Shown: positions 33,559 through 44,249, counted from the stretch's first letter. The stretch: 64,000 nt of DNA from an uncultured bacterium (GCA_949035555.1 CAROLD010000005.1:20127-84126), one strand, 5' to 3'. Numbers and translations: made by a program. The notes: generated from the sequence alone by a model not told the origin.

Positions 33559-35247
33559 ATGATTAACGTACCAAATATTAAACAAGCTCCTATTATAAAT
33601 AATGGCACATCTCAGGCAAAACCGGTAAATGTGTCAGCAAGTGTCTCACAAACTTCTTATACCGTTCCGAATTATACGACCACAATTTACCCGCAGACAA
33701 CAGTGCCGGTCTGGGAGAAAACTGTAACAGAGACGACTGTCCCTAAATACGTTCATACAAGCTGGCTGTATATTAATGATGTTCACGGCAAAATGACTAA
33801 TATGGAGCGTATTTATAATATTTCTAAAGAGTTTGATACGTCCGCTTCAAAAGAAATTACAAATTTTTATTCAAATGTACCACAGGGCGATATTTCAAAA
33901 TTTAAGGTGTCATCAGGTGACATAATTTTAGGTGCAAATTACACTCACAATCAGGTTGCTAATCAATTTATGAACTGGAGCGGCTTTATTGCATCAGCTC
34001 TAGGTAACCACGAGCTTGATATTGTTGATCCGGCAAATTTTGCAAAACTTTTAGAAAATTCTAAATATAAAATGTTAGCGGCTAATGTTGATATTGATAA
34101 AAACTCTCCGCTAAACGGAAGAATTCAAAAATCAATGATTGTTGAAAAAGACGGTGAAAAATACGGACTTATCGGTATAGCACCTTCTGATATGTATAAA
34201 CGTGTAAAAATGAATAATACCTTGAAAGATTTTAAAGTTGCAGATGTTGATACAACTATTAAAATTGTTCAGGAAGAAATAAACAAATTAAAAGAACAAG
34301 GTATAAATAAAATAGTTGTTCTTTCTCATGAAGGAATTAAAAATGACAAACGTTTGGCGCAGGAAACAGAAGGTATTGATATAATCTTTGGTGCGCACAC
34401 ACACGATTTAATCGAAGGAATTCAGGAAGGCAAGAACCTGTTCTATTCAAAATCCGGTGAACCTACAGTAATTACTCAGGCAGGTAAGGACGGCGAAAAC
34501 GTAGGTATTTTGAATGTCGATTTTGACGAAAACGGTGTTATTAAAAAAGTACAAAACAATATAATCAGAACAAGAGCATACAACAGACCTTTATTTATTA
34601 AAGATTCTGTAGAAGATATCCTTGGCAAGCCTGAAGTAATCGGCAGGGTAAAAGCTGCAGTGCCGCCTCCGGAAAAACGTTTAGCTCAAAATAATCCGCA
34701 CGGGAACCTTATTGCCGATGCAATGAGAAGTGAATTAGGAACAGACATTGCAATACTTAACGCAGGAAATATTCGTGGAAGTTTTACTCCGGGGCCTATT
34801 GATACAAGATTAATTTCCGATATTACACCATTTGAAGACCATATGATGATTTTAGGGTTAACAGAAAAGCAAATTGTTGATTCAATTAAAGTTGGTCTGC
34901 AATCAGTTACCAAAAGTACGAATAAACCGGGTATTCTGCTTGTATCAGGCTTGAAATACAAAGCTAATACAAAAGGCGAACTGTTAGAAATGGAATTCAT
35001 TGATAAGAACAATACCGTTCACAAAATTGATGTAAATAATCCTAACCCTAACAAAAAATATACTGTTGCCGCTGATGATTTCTATGCAACAGGCGGTGAC
35101 GGATACTTAGAAAGCAATAAAAATCCTGATTTTGTAATTCAGAAATTTGATTTGGACAAAAATAAACTGGCTTGTGATTATATTAAAAAATTAGATCAGC
35201 CGATAGAAATAAAAGATGATGATAGAGTTCAAATTATAGAAGCATAA
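33559..35247 (+). CDS. 5'-nucleotidase / 2',3'-cyclic phosphodiesterase family protein
   Basis: 562 residues. After about 65 residues of low-complexity T/S/P/Q-rich sequence comes the metallophosphatase domain with INDVHGK, LGNHELD, LSHEGIKND and GAHTHD, then the C-terminal 5'-nucleotidase domain with NLIADAMR, LNAGNIRG and the substrate-stacking loop ATGGDGY. Family members usually are exported, but here there is no classical signal peptide; the disordered front resembles that of the papain-like and M16 proteins. AAAAGG precedes the ATG. Confidence 0.85.
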   Translation: MINVPNIKQAPIINNGTSQAKPVNVSASVSQTSYTVPNYTTTIYPQTTVPVWEKTVTETTVPKYVHTSWLYINDVHGKMTNMERIYNISKEFDTSASKEITNFYSNVPQGDISKFKVSSGDIILGANYTHNQVANQFMNWSGFIASALGNHELDIVDPANFAKLLENSKYKMLAANVDIDKNSPLNGRIQKSMIVEKDGEKYGLIGIAPSDMYKRVKMNNTLKDFKVADVDTTIKIVQEEINKLKEQGINKIVVLSHEGIKNDKRLAQETEGIDIIFGAHTHDLIEGIQEGKNLFYSKSGEPTVITQAGKDGENVGILNVDFDENGVIKKVQNNIIRTRAYNRPLFIKDSVEDILGKPEVIGRVKAAVPPPEKRLAQNNPHGNLIADAMRSELGTDIAILNAGNIRGSFTPGPIDTRLISDITPFEDHMMILGLTEKQIVDSIKVGLQSVTKSTNKPGILLVSGLKYKANTKGELLEMEFIDKNNTVHKIDVNNPNPNKKYTVAADDFYATGGDGYLESNKNPDFVIQKFDLDKNKLACDYIKKLDQPIEIKDDDRVQIIEA

Positions 35248-35250
35248 AAA

Positions 35251-35288
35251 AGCGCCCTCAACATTTGTTGAGGGCGCTTTTTTTTTTG
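35251..35288. terminator. Strong bidirectional terminator
   Basis: AGCGCCCTCAAC / GTTGAGGGCGCT with loop ATTT, A run on one side and a run of T on the other. It serves the genes ending at 35247 (+) and 35296 (-). Confidence 0.93.
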
Positions 35289-35295
35289 AATATTG

Positions 35296-36684
35296 TTATT
35301 TATTGGCTTCTTCTACGCTGGTATCAACTTTACCTAAGATTTGAGGTAGTTCAATACCTGCCTGTCCAGCTAAATCATGCATTGCAGGAAGAGCTTTGAT
35401 AAGGTCTTTCATAAAATTAGCTGTGGTTGAGCCGTTAGATGAACCTGCTCCGCCATCCCATACAGTAATTTTATCAAATTTGATATTTTTGATTGCATCA
35501 ACTTGTTTTTCAACAATTTTTTCGATTTTTTCAATCATTAAGAAGCTTGTAGCGATTTCCGGTCTGTTATTTGAAATCTTAACAAGGTCTTCATAACCTT
35601 TTGCTTTAGCTTCTAATACAGCCTTAACACCTTCTGCTTCTGCAAAGTATTTAGCTTTAATTGCATCAGCTTCACCGAGTGCAATTCTTCTTGCTCTTTC
35701 AGCTTCTGCGTCTGCTTGAACCTGAATTTTAAGTTTTTCAACTTCTTGTCTTGCAAGTTCTTCTTTTTTAAGTTTTGCTTCTTCTTGTTCTTTTTGCGCT
35801 AACAATACATCTCTTTGAGCATTTGCTTTAGCAACTTCACCTTCTCTGAAAGCATCAGCCTGTTTAACGGCAAGGGTTGCGTTGTATTCTGCGATATTTG
35901 CTTTTGAGATGTTTTCACCTTCAACAGCTTGAGCTTCAAGTTCAGCTGTTTTAATACGTTGTTCTCTTTCGGCATTTGTTTTACCGATAAATGTTTGTGC
36001 TGTTTGTTCTGCAACTTGAACTTCTTTTTCTTTATTTGCTGAAGCTTCACCGACCGCACCAAGTTTTTCCTGTTGAGCAACTTCAACTTTTGCTTTGTTA
36101 ATTGCTTCTGCTGCGGCTTTTTTACCGATTGCATCGATGTAGCCTGATTCATCCGTAATATCTTTGATGTTTACGTTGATAATTTCAAGGCCGATTTTGT
36201 TTAACTCTGTATTTACGTTTGCGTTAATTTGTTCTAAGAATTTTTCTCTGTCCTGGTTGATTTCTTCAATTGTCAAAGTTGCAATTGCGAGACGTAATTG
36301 ACCTAAAATAATATCGCTTGCTTGATTTATTACATCAGGTTTTGATAAGCCTAACAAACGTTCTGCCGCATTAATCATAATACTGGGTTCTGTTGAGATA
36401 CCAAATGTAAATGTTGACGGAACCGCTACACGGATATTACCTTTAGAAAGTGCACCTTTCAGATCAATATCAGTTGTCATAGGTTCTAATGATAACACCC
36501 CGTAATCCTGAATTAACGGGATAATAAATGTACCGCCGCCGTGTACACATTTTGCGGTTTTTTCTCCGCCGGTTTTACCGTAAACTACGATAATTTTGTT
36601 TGACGGACATCTTTTGTACTGGTTAGCAACAAACATGAATACTGCAAGTACCACAAGTGCTGCGGCAATAATTAATCCAAACAT
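35296..36684 (-). CDS. Flotillin-like SPFH protein
   Basis: 462 residues: an N-terminal membrane helix (residues 2-22), an SPFH/PHB domain (about 25-190, with PSNKIIVVYG, GGGTFIIP, IEEINQDREKFLEQIN), then a long Ala/Glu/Lys/Gln-rich coiled coil (190-370) with EAEG repeats and a C-terminal hydrophobic part. Flotillins organise membrane microdomains and oligomerise. It is the second gene after an NfeD-like protein, the standard partner. Confidence 0.9.
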   Translation of the reverse strand: MFGLIIAAALVVLAVFMFVANQYKRCPSNKIIVVYGKTGGEKTAKCVHGGGTFIIPLIQDYGVLSLEPMTTDIDLKGALSKGNIRVAVPSTFTFGISTEPSIMINAAERLLGLSKPDVINQASDIILGQLRLAIATLTIEEINQDREKFLEQINANVNTELNKIGLEIINVNIKDITDESGYIDAIGKKAAAEAINKAKVEVAQQEKLGAVGEASANKEKEVQVAEQTAQTFIGKTNAEREQRIKTAELEAQAVEGENISKANIAEYNATLAVKQADAFREGEVAKANAQRDVLLAQKEQEEAKLKKEELARQEVEKLKIQVQADAEAERARRIALGEADAIKAKYFAEAEGVKAVLEAKAKGYEDLVKISNNRPEIATSFLMIEKIEKIVEKQVDAIKNIKFDKITVWDGGAGSSNGSTTANFMKDLIKALPAMHDLAGQAGIELPQILGKVDTSVEEANK

Positions 36685-36708
36685 ATTTTCTCTCCTTCTT
36701 TTATGTTT

Positions 36709-37275
36709 TTACTTTTTTGCTTTTTCTATATAAAGTGTGTCGTTTTGAACTTTGTTTACTCTAATCAAATCAAAAGAGTTGATGGAGCTGTTTGAAGTAT
36801 TGATAGCATTAACAACCTGTAACTTGCCATTTATTTCAATTTCAACCTGCCCGTTGCCGCCTGCTGCAAATCCGGAATATGCTCTTCCTACTTTATTAAG
36901 CGCAGATGCTTTGCTGTTTGTTACTCTTTTTTCTAATTTTCTGGCTAAGAACATCAAATATGCACTGCAAAACATAAACATAAAACCTACAGCAAACGCG
37001 AGAGCAAATGCCATACCCTGTCCAAAAGACATTTGTTTTAGTGCGGCATAGCCCATCCAGCCAAATCCCATGAAAAATGCTGTAATCGATTGGAATGATA
37101 AAAATCCGAAGGACGGGTCAGTGTCCGTTTCCGTTGTGAAATCTGCACTTACTTCACTATCCCCGCCAACTGCTGTAAATATTATTAGTTTAAAGATAAA
37201 TAACACGGTTGCAAAAATTCCGACGTAATAATAAATTTTCCAGGAATTTGCAAGGGTTTCAGTTGGATTCGCCAT
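36709..37275 (-). CDS. NfeD-like / YqiJ-type membrane protein, flotillin partner
   Basis: 188 residues with two to three membrane helices (about 12-35, 55-75, 85-112) and a C-terminal OB-like domain (GGNGQVEIEINGKLQVVNAI, FDLIRVNKV). NfeD/YqiJ proteins are encoded next to flotillins and bind them; that context is what decides the call. The spacing to the flotillin gene is 24 bases with AGGAGA upstream. Confidence 0.75.
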   Translation of the reverse strand: MANPTETLANSWKIYYYVGIFATVLFIFKLIIFTAVGGDSEVSADFTTETDTDPSFGFLSFQSITAFFMGFGWMGYAALKQMSFGQGMAFALAFAVGFMFMFCSAYLMFLARKLEKRVTNSKASALNKVGRAYSGFAAGGNGQVEIEINGKLQVVNAINTSNSSINSFDLIRVNKVQNDTLYIEKAKK

Positions 37276-37294
37276 AATTTTGATCTCCTATATT

Positions 37295-39496
37295 TTATTT
37301 GTTTTTTTTCTGTTTGAAACTTTTTTTAGGTTTGCTTGCTGATGAATTTTTTATCATATTTGCAGATGTTTGAATACGTTTTACACTAAAAACATCCGGA
37401 AGTGATTGTATACATGTGATAACTTTTTTGAGTGTGTCTATATTATCCAACTCTAATCCCATTTCAATTATACCGACATGGTTTTTTGTTTTAATAGTCG
37501 CATTAACAATATTTGTGTTGTTATCTGAAACAGCTGAAATGATATCCTTAAGCAGACCTAATTTTTCAGCAGTCTCAATTCTAATAGTGGTTGTGTAAGT
37601 TTTATTAGTATTCACACCCGCCCATTTGATATCCATAAGTCTTTCGTGCGGAATTGTGTCGAGGGTTTTGCAGTCAACTCTGTGAACTGTTACCCCTTTT
37701 GCTCTTGTAATAACTCCGACAATCGGCTCACCCGGAATTGGAGAACAACATCTTGCAAACGAATAAAGCAGTCCTTCAAGTCCGATAATATCTTTTTGTG
37801 AGCTTTTGCGTTTTGAAGAGTGAAAACTGCTTTCAGGAGATTTTTCAACAGGCTTTTTAAGCTTATTTATAACTTTATTTACTGTTGTTTCACCGTAACC
37901 CAGAGCCGCAAATAAATCTTCGGCAGATTGGTAGTTCATTGTTTTAGCAATTTTGTCAAACTCTCCGTTCTTGACATATTCATCAAATACGGCTTTGGTG
38001 AGTTCGTGTTCAAGGTTAGTTTTACCGATGTTGACGTGTTCGTCACGGTTATTTTTCTTGAACCATTGCTTAATTTTTTGCGAAGCCTGTTTTGTAACGA
38101 CAAATGTCAGCCAATCAAGGCGCGGAGCTGGGGTTTTTGATGTCAAAATTTCTACAATATCGCCGTTGTTGAGTTTAGTGCTTAAAGGAACTATACGTCC
38201 ATTAATCAATGCCCCGACGGTTTTGTGACCGACATCAGAGTGAATTCTGTATGAGAAATCAACAGGTGTCGCATCTTTTGGTAAGTCGAGGACATCTCCG
38301 TTGGGTGTAAATGCAAACACTTGGTCTGAGAATAAATCTAATTTTACACTTTTTACGTAATCTTCCGCATTTTTCATTTCTTTGTCGTATTCGACAAGCT
38401 TATGCATCCACGAAAATTTCATATCGGAAGAATTATCTGCTTTTTGCGAACCTTTTTCTTTATATCTCCAGTGTGCGGCAATACCGTATTCTGCAACCTG
38501 ATGCATTTTCCAGGTTCTGATTTGAACTTCAAGAGGTTTTGAACGCGGACCGATAACCGAGGTGTGCAACGATTGGTACATGTTGCCTTTCGGCATTGCA
38601 ATGTAATCCTTAAATCTGCCCGGTATCGGTTTGAATTGTGAATGGATTAAACCCAGAACTTCATAACATTCTTTTACACTGTCAACAATAACGCGGACTG
38701 CAGTGATATCATACAGGTCGTGGAATGTAATATTCTGGCGCTTCATTTTTGCAAAAATACTGTAATAATGTTTTGCTCTGCCTGTAATTTGAGCATTGAT
38801 CCCGCTTTTTTGAACATCGTGAGAAATTTTATCAATAAGTGCGTTAACTGTTTCTTCTCTATCAAGTTTTGTTTGAGCAACTAATTGTGCTATTTCAAAA
38901 TATTTTTCGGGTTCAAGGTATTTTAAAGATAAGTCTTCAAGTTCAGCTTTAATTTTATAGATACCGAGACGGTTTGCAAGCGGAGCAAAAATATCAATGG
39001 TTTCCTGTGCAATTCTTTTTTGTTTCGACTCTTCCATAAAATTAAGAGTACGCATATTGTGAAGCCTGTCAGCAAGTTTTAGGAAAATCACTCGGATGTC
39101 GTTAGCCATTGCGATGAAAAGACGTCTAAAGTTTTCAGCCTGACGTTCTTCTTTTGATTTAAACTTTAACTTCCCGAGTTTAGTAACCCCTTGAACAAGG
39201 TTAAGAACATCTTCGCCAAACATTTCTTTAATCGTTTCAGGTTTAGTGTCGGTATCTTCTAAAATATCATGTAAAAATGCTGCAATTAGAGTGTGCGTAT
39301 CGACCTCAAGCCCTGCAAGTATTTTTGCAACTTCAACAGGGTGAATGATATAAGGTTCACCTGATACTCTGAATTGTCCGTCGTGAAGTTTTTTTGCAAA
39401 TTTGTAAGCCTTCTCAACGAGTTCAATATCTTCTTCTGAATGCTTTTGAGATACTAATAAATCTTTTAATTCTTTAAATGTTTCTATGTCTGACAT
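37295..39496 (-). CDS. Bifunctional (p)ppGpp synthetase/hydrolase
   Basis: 733 residues, the usual length of the RelA/SpoT family. HD domain with AAFLHDILEDT, synthetase domain with AMPKGNMYQSLH, TGS domain with DLPKDATPVDFSY, a zinc-finger-like region CCSPIPGEPIVG and a C-terminal ACT domain (TTTIRIETAEKLGLLKDI). The intact HD motif (HD plus ED) and synthetase loop predict both synthesis and hydrolysis of ppGpp. It probably leads the operon with the NfeD and flotillin genes, from which it is 19 bases upstream. Confidence 0.95.
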   Translation of the reverse strand: MSDIETFKELKDLLVSQKHSEEDIELVEKAYKFAKKLHDGQFRVSGEPYIIHPVEVAKILAGLEVDTHTLIAAFLHDILEDTDTKPETIKEMFGEDVLNLVQGVTKLGKLKFKSKEERQAENFRRLFIAMANDIRVIFLKLADRLHNMRTLNFMEESKQKRIAQETIDIFAPLANRLGIYKIKAELEDLSLKYLEPEKYFEIAQLVAQTKLDREETVNALIDKISHDVQKSGINAQITGRAKHYYSIFAKMKRQNITFHDLYDITAVRVIVDSVKECYEVLGLIHSQFKPIPGRFKDYIAMPKGNMYQSLHTSVIGPRSKPLEVQIRTWKMHQVAEYGIAAHWRYKEKGSQKADNSSDMKFSWMHKLVEYDKEMKNAEDYVKSVKLDLFSDQVFAFTPNGDVLDLPKDATPVDFSYRIHSDVGHKTVGALINGRIVPLSTKLNNGDIVEILTSKTPAPRLDWLTFVVTKQASQKIKQWFKKNNRDEHVNIGKTNLEHELTKAVFDEYVKNGEFDKIAKTMNYQSAEDLFAALGYGETTVNKVINKLKKPVEKSPESSFHSSKRKSSQKDIIGLEGLLYSFARCCSPIPGEPIVGVITRAKGVTVHRVDCKTLDTIPHERLMDIKWAGVNTNKTYTTTIRIETAEKLGLLKDIISAVSDNNTNIVNATIKTKNHVGIIEMGLELDNIDTLKKVITCIQSLPDVFSVKRIQTSANMIKNSSASKPKKSFKQKKNK

Positions 39497-39577
39497 AATA
39501 AAATAATAATATAGATTACAATAAGAATTTTCAAGGAAACCGAAAAAATATCATATAAAAATACTAGGTGATTTATA

Positions 39578-39613
39578 AAAACACAGGAGATGTTTTTTGC
39601 ATCTCCTGTGTTT
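39578..39613 (-). terminator. Terminator downstream of the broken gene
   Basis: AAACACAGGAGATG / CATCTCCTGTGTTT around TTTTTTG; on the minus strand it is followed by TTATAAATC. It ends the transcript of the interrupted gene at 39616-41076. Confidence 0.8.
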
Positions 39614-39615
39614 GG

Positions 39616-41076
39616 TTACAATGAACGATAATAACCTTTTACTTCTGTTCCGTCTCGACGTTTATATGGTTTAACAAATACTGTACCGCCGCCGTTTTGG
39701 GTGGAATGTTCCAGAGACTTATTTGTCGGTATTCCGATACTGTTCAATTGTGACCAAATTGCCTTTTGATTGTTATCAAATTCATCACGAGACATTGCTC
39801 CGATATCTTCTCGCGAAAATATTTGATTGGAACCGTTTACAGCATTTCTGTATCCTGCATAATTCTGCTGTTTGCTTTGAGGTTTGATAATCCCGTCTTT
39901 TGCCTGCTTCATAATAGTCGCTTCGTTTTTAGTAAATTCTTCCGTTGTCATATTTCCGATTTCTTGCGGGGTAAATATATGGTTTTCCTGTTTAAGCGGG
40001 TTTGCCATAGGGATTGTATCCCACACAGTATTTTCAATCCGCAATTGGAACGGTGCATGGTCTGATGTTAATCCGGAAGTTGCACCGGCAGTAATTGAAG
40101 GAATAGCCACTTGGGCAGGGTTGAAATTTGGAGGAAAATCATTTATCATATTATTGATACTCTTGTTGGAGCCCTGGCTTGTAGCCTGTGGTGTACCAGC
40201 AAGAGTATCCTTCGTTATATAGAATCTTTTCTTGCCTTCTTTTAATACTTCAATATGATGTAACCCGTTTTCTCCTTGATATAGTTCTTAGTGTGATACA
40301 TTTGGTTTGTCTTCGGTTTTTATGTTGGGGGCATCCGGTAATCGTTTTGAAATTTTTATATCATTGACTAAATCTGGAAAATTTTGTGCCTGCTTTGGGT
40401 TCCACCTTAAAATTTCTTGCAAGCCTCGTCTTGTGAATTCAAAATCGTTAAGTTTTATACCCTGATTGTAGTCTTTATAGAATTTTCGAGCATTTTCAAA
40501 GTATTTGTCTCTTTGAGGTTTAGCTAGAATATCAATATCTCCGAAATTTTTTAATTCTCTGCCTTTTATAAATCGTTGAGCATTCCCAACAGCTACACCG
40601 CCAAGCCCTCCGCCAATCAAGCCAGTTATAGCACCTTCAGCTGTTGTTTTAAATATATTTTCGTTGTCCATTAATCCTTGACCGGTACCTAGTAAAGCTC
40701 CTGAATTCATTCCGACAAATGCACCTGATCCGATTTCTTTAGAAAGTTTACTCCCTAAATTGTTTTGCAGAAATTTTTTGCCAAAAGCAGCACCAAGACC
40801 ATCTGCGGCAATATCTTTGGCTAAAGTTTTTCCAACAGCTTTTTCCAGAGCTTTTGCTCCAAGTTTTCTACCAATTGTGGATGCCCCGCCCATTGGTATT
40901 GCTGCGCTTCCTATTTCCAGTGCTGCTCCTGCATATTGTTTTAACAAATAGTTATTTAATTCTTTATCTACAGATGTCCTGTAATCATTGAAATGATTGT
41001 TTATTGCTTCAACTTTTTGTTCACGTGTTAAATTTTTATTTTTTAAAAATTTTTCTAATTCATTATAATTTTGCAT
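39616..41076 (-). pseudogene. Toxin-like gene split by one in-frame stop
   Basis: Two open frames of 262 and 177 codons lie in the same frame, separated by TAA (40288-40290) and 46 uninterrupted sense codons. Together they make 487 codons. The first part has a glycine-zipper stretch (GLIGGGLGGVAVGN) and then FYKDYNQGIKLN...FEFTRRGLQEI, resembling the LPD3/BECR-type domains of polymorphic and phage toxins. The second has two copies of an (F)xx(E)DIGxMSxxEF motif and ends KPYKRRDGTEVKGYYRSL, common in phage-related proteins. The downstream ATG (40149) has no ribosome site. The single stop with an otherwise intact frame points to a recent mutation, stop readthrough, or sequence error. Confidence 0.75.
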
Positions 41077-41417
41077 TTAAAATTCTCCTATATGTTTTTC
41101 TAAAATTTTCATAACAAGCTTACACACCATTTGCCTTACGGCTGATGTGTTATATATTCGATTTTAAAATTTAAGCTATTTATATTTTATTTAAGTTTGA
41201 ATACAAAACCTCTCTTTCATTTTCCAAGTCGACAATAATATAATAAGCTAGTGTAAATATTAGTAAGTATAATGAATTAACCTGTCTATTATACTACATT
41301 TATAATAAATCGTCAATTTAGCCATTTGACCACTCCTTTATTTAACCCTCTTCATATTTCTTAAATTAAGCGCAATAAATCGTGGGAGTGTGGTTTTATA
41401 AGTATATAGGTAGAATT
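41077..41417. other. AT-rich gap between divergent genes
   Basis: No gene is seen. It holds the AGGAGA site of the minus-strand gene, several TATAAT-like words (for example near 41239 and 41269) and a TATATA about 9 bases before the M16 ATG. Confidence 0.4.
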
Positions 41418-44249
41418 ATGAATTATATTGAAAATTTAAAGCTTACAAATATGCAAGCCGTAGCACCAAAAGTTAATACGTCTCCTGTTTCTACCACAGA
41501 AATAAAACAGCAGGAGCAAAAAGTCGTTACTGATATTTCAAATGTTACCCCTGATTTTCAGGTTTCGGCTCCTATGAGTTACGCATATACTGGTGACCTT
41601 AAAATCTCTGATAATTTAACTGCGAAATGCTACAAGCTTGCAAACGGGCAAAAAGTTGTAATTGTTCCAAAAGACGGTACAACCGTTGTAAAAACCTATG
41701 TAAATACAGGTTCAATGAATGAACCTGACAATCTTCGCGGAATTAGTCATTATATTGAACATAACTTATTTAACGGTTCTGAAGAGCTTGGGGATAATGT
41801 GTTCTTTGATGAAGTTAATAAAATGGGTGCGGAAACTAATGCTTCAACATCTTTTTCCGTGACTGATTATTTTGTAAGTTCTAATCTGCTTGAGGATACT
41901 GATTTAGAAAATAAAATTAAGCTTCATGCAGGCATGATTCAATCTCCTAAATTTTTGCTGGAGAAATTGGAAAAAGAAAAAAATATTGTAAATTCCGAAA
42001 TAAATATGTGTCTTTCTAACGATGAGAATATCGGGTTTACACAAACAGTGAAAAATTTATTTAATGTAAACTCATCGTCATTAGACTTAATCGCAGGTTC
42101 GACTGATAATATCACAGCTCTTAGTCGTGATGATGTCGTCAATTACTTTAATAACAATTATTATCCTGCAAATATGACAACCGTAATCACTGGTGAAGTT
42201 GAACCTGATGATACAATGAAACTTGTTTCTAAATACTTTACATCAAAAAAAACGCCTGTTCAGAACAGACATTTTGAGACAATGACTCCTATTGATAAAA
42301 CTGTTCGTCAGGATATAATTTCTAACAAATCCGAAGGTGGAGCAAGTATTTTTTTAGGTTTTGCCGGTCCTGAAAATAACAATACCAAAGATATGGTTCA
42401 TTTTGAGGCTCTTTCAACTTTGCTATGCGATTTAGCAAACTCAAAATTTTCAAGTCTTGAGCGTAAATATTCAACACAGGTAGGAGTATTTACAGAACGC
42501 GTAAGTTCTCGTCCGAATGATAAAACAATGGCTGTTATTGAAACAGAAGTAAAAGATGATTATGTAGAATTATTTCTGAAAGAGCTGTACGGTAAAATCG
42601 GAAAACTTGCCTTAAATCCGCCGTCAGCAGATGAATTAACCGCCGTTAAAAATCGTATGAAAATGGGCAGGCAGCAATGGCTGGAATGTTCACACGCACT
42701 AAATAATTCTATTGGCAGGGCGTTATTGGACAATCGTCCGCAGTATATGAATGAATATACTAATATTGTTGATAGTCTGACACCTCAGGATATTTCAAAT
42801 ATTGCAAAAAAATATTTGGATTTGGACAAAGTTGCATTGACAGTAGTTCACCCATCAAATTCTAATATTGACAAAATAAACAATAATTATAATTCTGCAA
42901 AAGACATATCTTTTACTGGAGTAAATAAAAAAACTCCAATAAAACTTGATAAAGTTTCAGAATATAAACTTGACAATAATTATGACATAATTCTGAATGA
43001 AACAAATTCTGATATTGTGAATTTTAAATTCTCCCTGGGTACAAATGTTTGGAAACCCCAAAAAGCGGCAGTCGCAGATATCTTAAATGAAATGCTAAAA
43101 TATGGAGGCACAGAAAATTTAAGTTTATCTCAGTTGTCTGCGAAATTAGATACGCTTGGTGCGCCGTCAGGAATTGTAGCCGGTCAGCGAGGAATGGCTT
43201 TATCTTCAAATTTCCCTGCTAAAAATGTCGAAGAAGTATTGGTGTTATTCAAAGAAAAGATTTTAACTCCGGACTTATCTGAAAAGAATTTTGAACAGGC
43301 TAAAAGACGTTGTGCTGATATGTATTCAACACATGAAGTCTCTCCTTACGATAAATTTGACAAGGTAATTTACAAAAATACGCCTATGTCCGTAACTATA
43401 AATGATAAAAAGGAAAGTCTTGCGTCTGTTACTCTTGATGATGTTAAAGCTTTTTATAAAGACTTAATGGAGAATTCTCAAGGGCAGATTGTAGTATCTG
43501 GCGGATTTGCCAAAAATCCTGATTTGAAAAATGCAATATTTAACAGTATTGCAAAATATCATAATGTCCAGCCGAAAGAGGTTGTAACTCCTAATAGTTT
43601 TTCTACTCAAAATAATGCTGAAGTTTATACTGATGTGCATAAGAAAAATCAGGCACAGATTTTGGAAGGGTTTAAATTTAAATTCAACAGAAACCTAAAA
43701 GATGCAGTGTGTCTGCAATTACTAAATGAAATTTTAGGAGGCTCACCTTCCTCAAGATTATTCTCTGATTTACGCGAAACAAGACATCTTGCATATTCTG
43801 TACATTCAGACTTCGATTATGTAGATAATATTGGCGTAATGACACTTTCGATAGGTACGACAACAGAAAATCAAGAAACAGGTGAAAAAACTTTTGATAA
43901 TATCAAGAAATCCATAGATGGTTTTAATGAAAATATTGCAAAATTACAAACCCAAACAGTCACTCCGGAAGAGTTAGATGCCGCTAAAAAAGCATTAAAA
44001 ACAATGATTTTATCTCCATTGGAAATGAATTCTGCAAAGACTTCTGTGTTAAATGATATGTCAAGAAATCCTTACGGACTCAGCTATGTAAATAAAAAGC
44101 TCGAAATGGTGGATAAGATTACTGTAGACGATATTCTTACTACTGCGCAGAATGTGTTTTCAGGTAAACCTGTATATTCAATAACAGCAACTCAGGCTTC
44201 TTTAGATGCAAATAAGCTTTATTTAAAGAGTTTGGCTAACCATAACTAA
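41418..44249 (+). CDS. M16-family zinc peptidase (two-domain)
   Basis: 943 residues. After about 55 disordered residues comes the first M16 domain with the inverted zinc motif HYIEH (H111, E114, H115) and the distal glutamate in VNSEINMC (E194). The second half carries the partner M16 domain, which lacks zinc ligands but keeps the R/Y region (SSRLFSDLRETRHLAYSVHS). The two halves form a clamshell that degrades peptides. There is no signal peptide. A SFTG segment joins the domains. I start at ATG 41418 (TAGGTAG upstream), not at the GTG 12 codons earlier. Confidence 0.88.
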   Translation: MNYIENLKLTNMQAVAPKVNTSPVSTTEIKQQEQKVVTDISNVTPDFQVSAPMSYAYTGDLKISDNLTAKCYKLANGQKVVIVPKDGTTVVKTYVNTGSMNEPDNLRGISHYIEHNLFNGSEELGDNVFFDEVNKMGAETNASTSFSVTDYFVSSNLLEDTDLENKIKLHAGMIQSPKFLLEKLEKEKNIVNSEINMCLSNDENIGFTQTVKNLFNVNSSSLDLIAGSTDNITALSRDDVVNYFNNNYYPANMTTVITGEVEPDDTMKLVSKYFTSKKTPVQNRHFETMTPIDKTVRQDIISNKSEGGASIFLGFAGPENNNTKDMVHFEALSTLLCDLANSKFSSLERKYSTQVGVFTERVSSRPNDKTMAVIETEVKDDYVELFLKELYGKIGKLALNPPSADELTAVKNRMKMGRQQWLECSHALNNSIGRALLDNRPQYMNEYTNIVDSLTPQDISNIAKKYLDLDKVALTVVHPSNSNIDKINNNYNSAKDISFTGVNKKTPIKLDKVSEYKLDNNYDIILNETNSDIVNFKFSLGTNVWKPQKAAVADILNEMLKYGGTENLSLSQLSAKLDTLGAPSGIVAGQRGMALSSNFPAKNVEEVLVLFKEKILTPDLSEKNFEQAKRRCADMYSTHEVSPYDKFDKVIYKNTPMSVTINDKKESLASVTLDDVKAFYKDLMENSQGQIVVSGGFAKNPDLKNAIFNSIAKYHNVQPKEVVTPNSFSTQNNAEVYTDVHKKNQAQILEGFKFKFNRNLKDAVCLQLLNEILGGSPSSRLFSDLRETRHLAYSVHSDFDYVDNIGVMTLSIGTTTENQETGEKTFDNIKKSIDGFNENIAKLQTQTVTPEELDAAKKALKTMILSPLEMNSAKTSVLNDMSRNPYGLSYVNKKLEMVDKITVDDILTTAQNVFSGKPVYSITATQASLDANKLYLKSLANHN

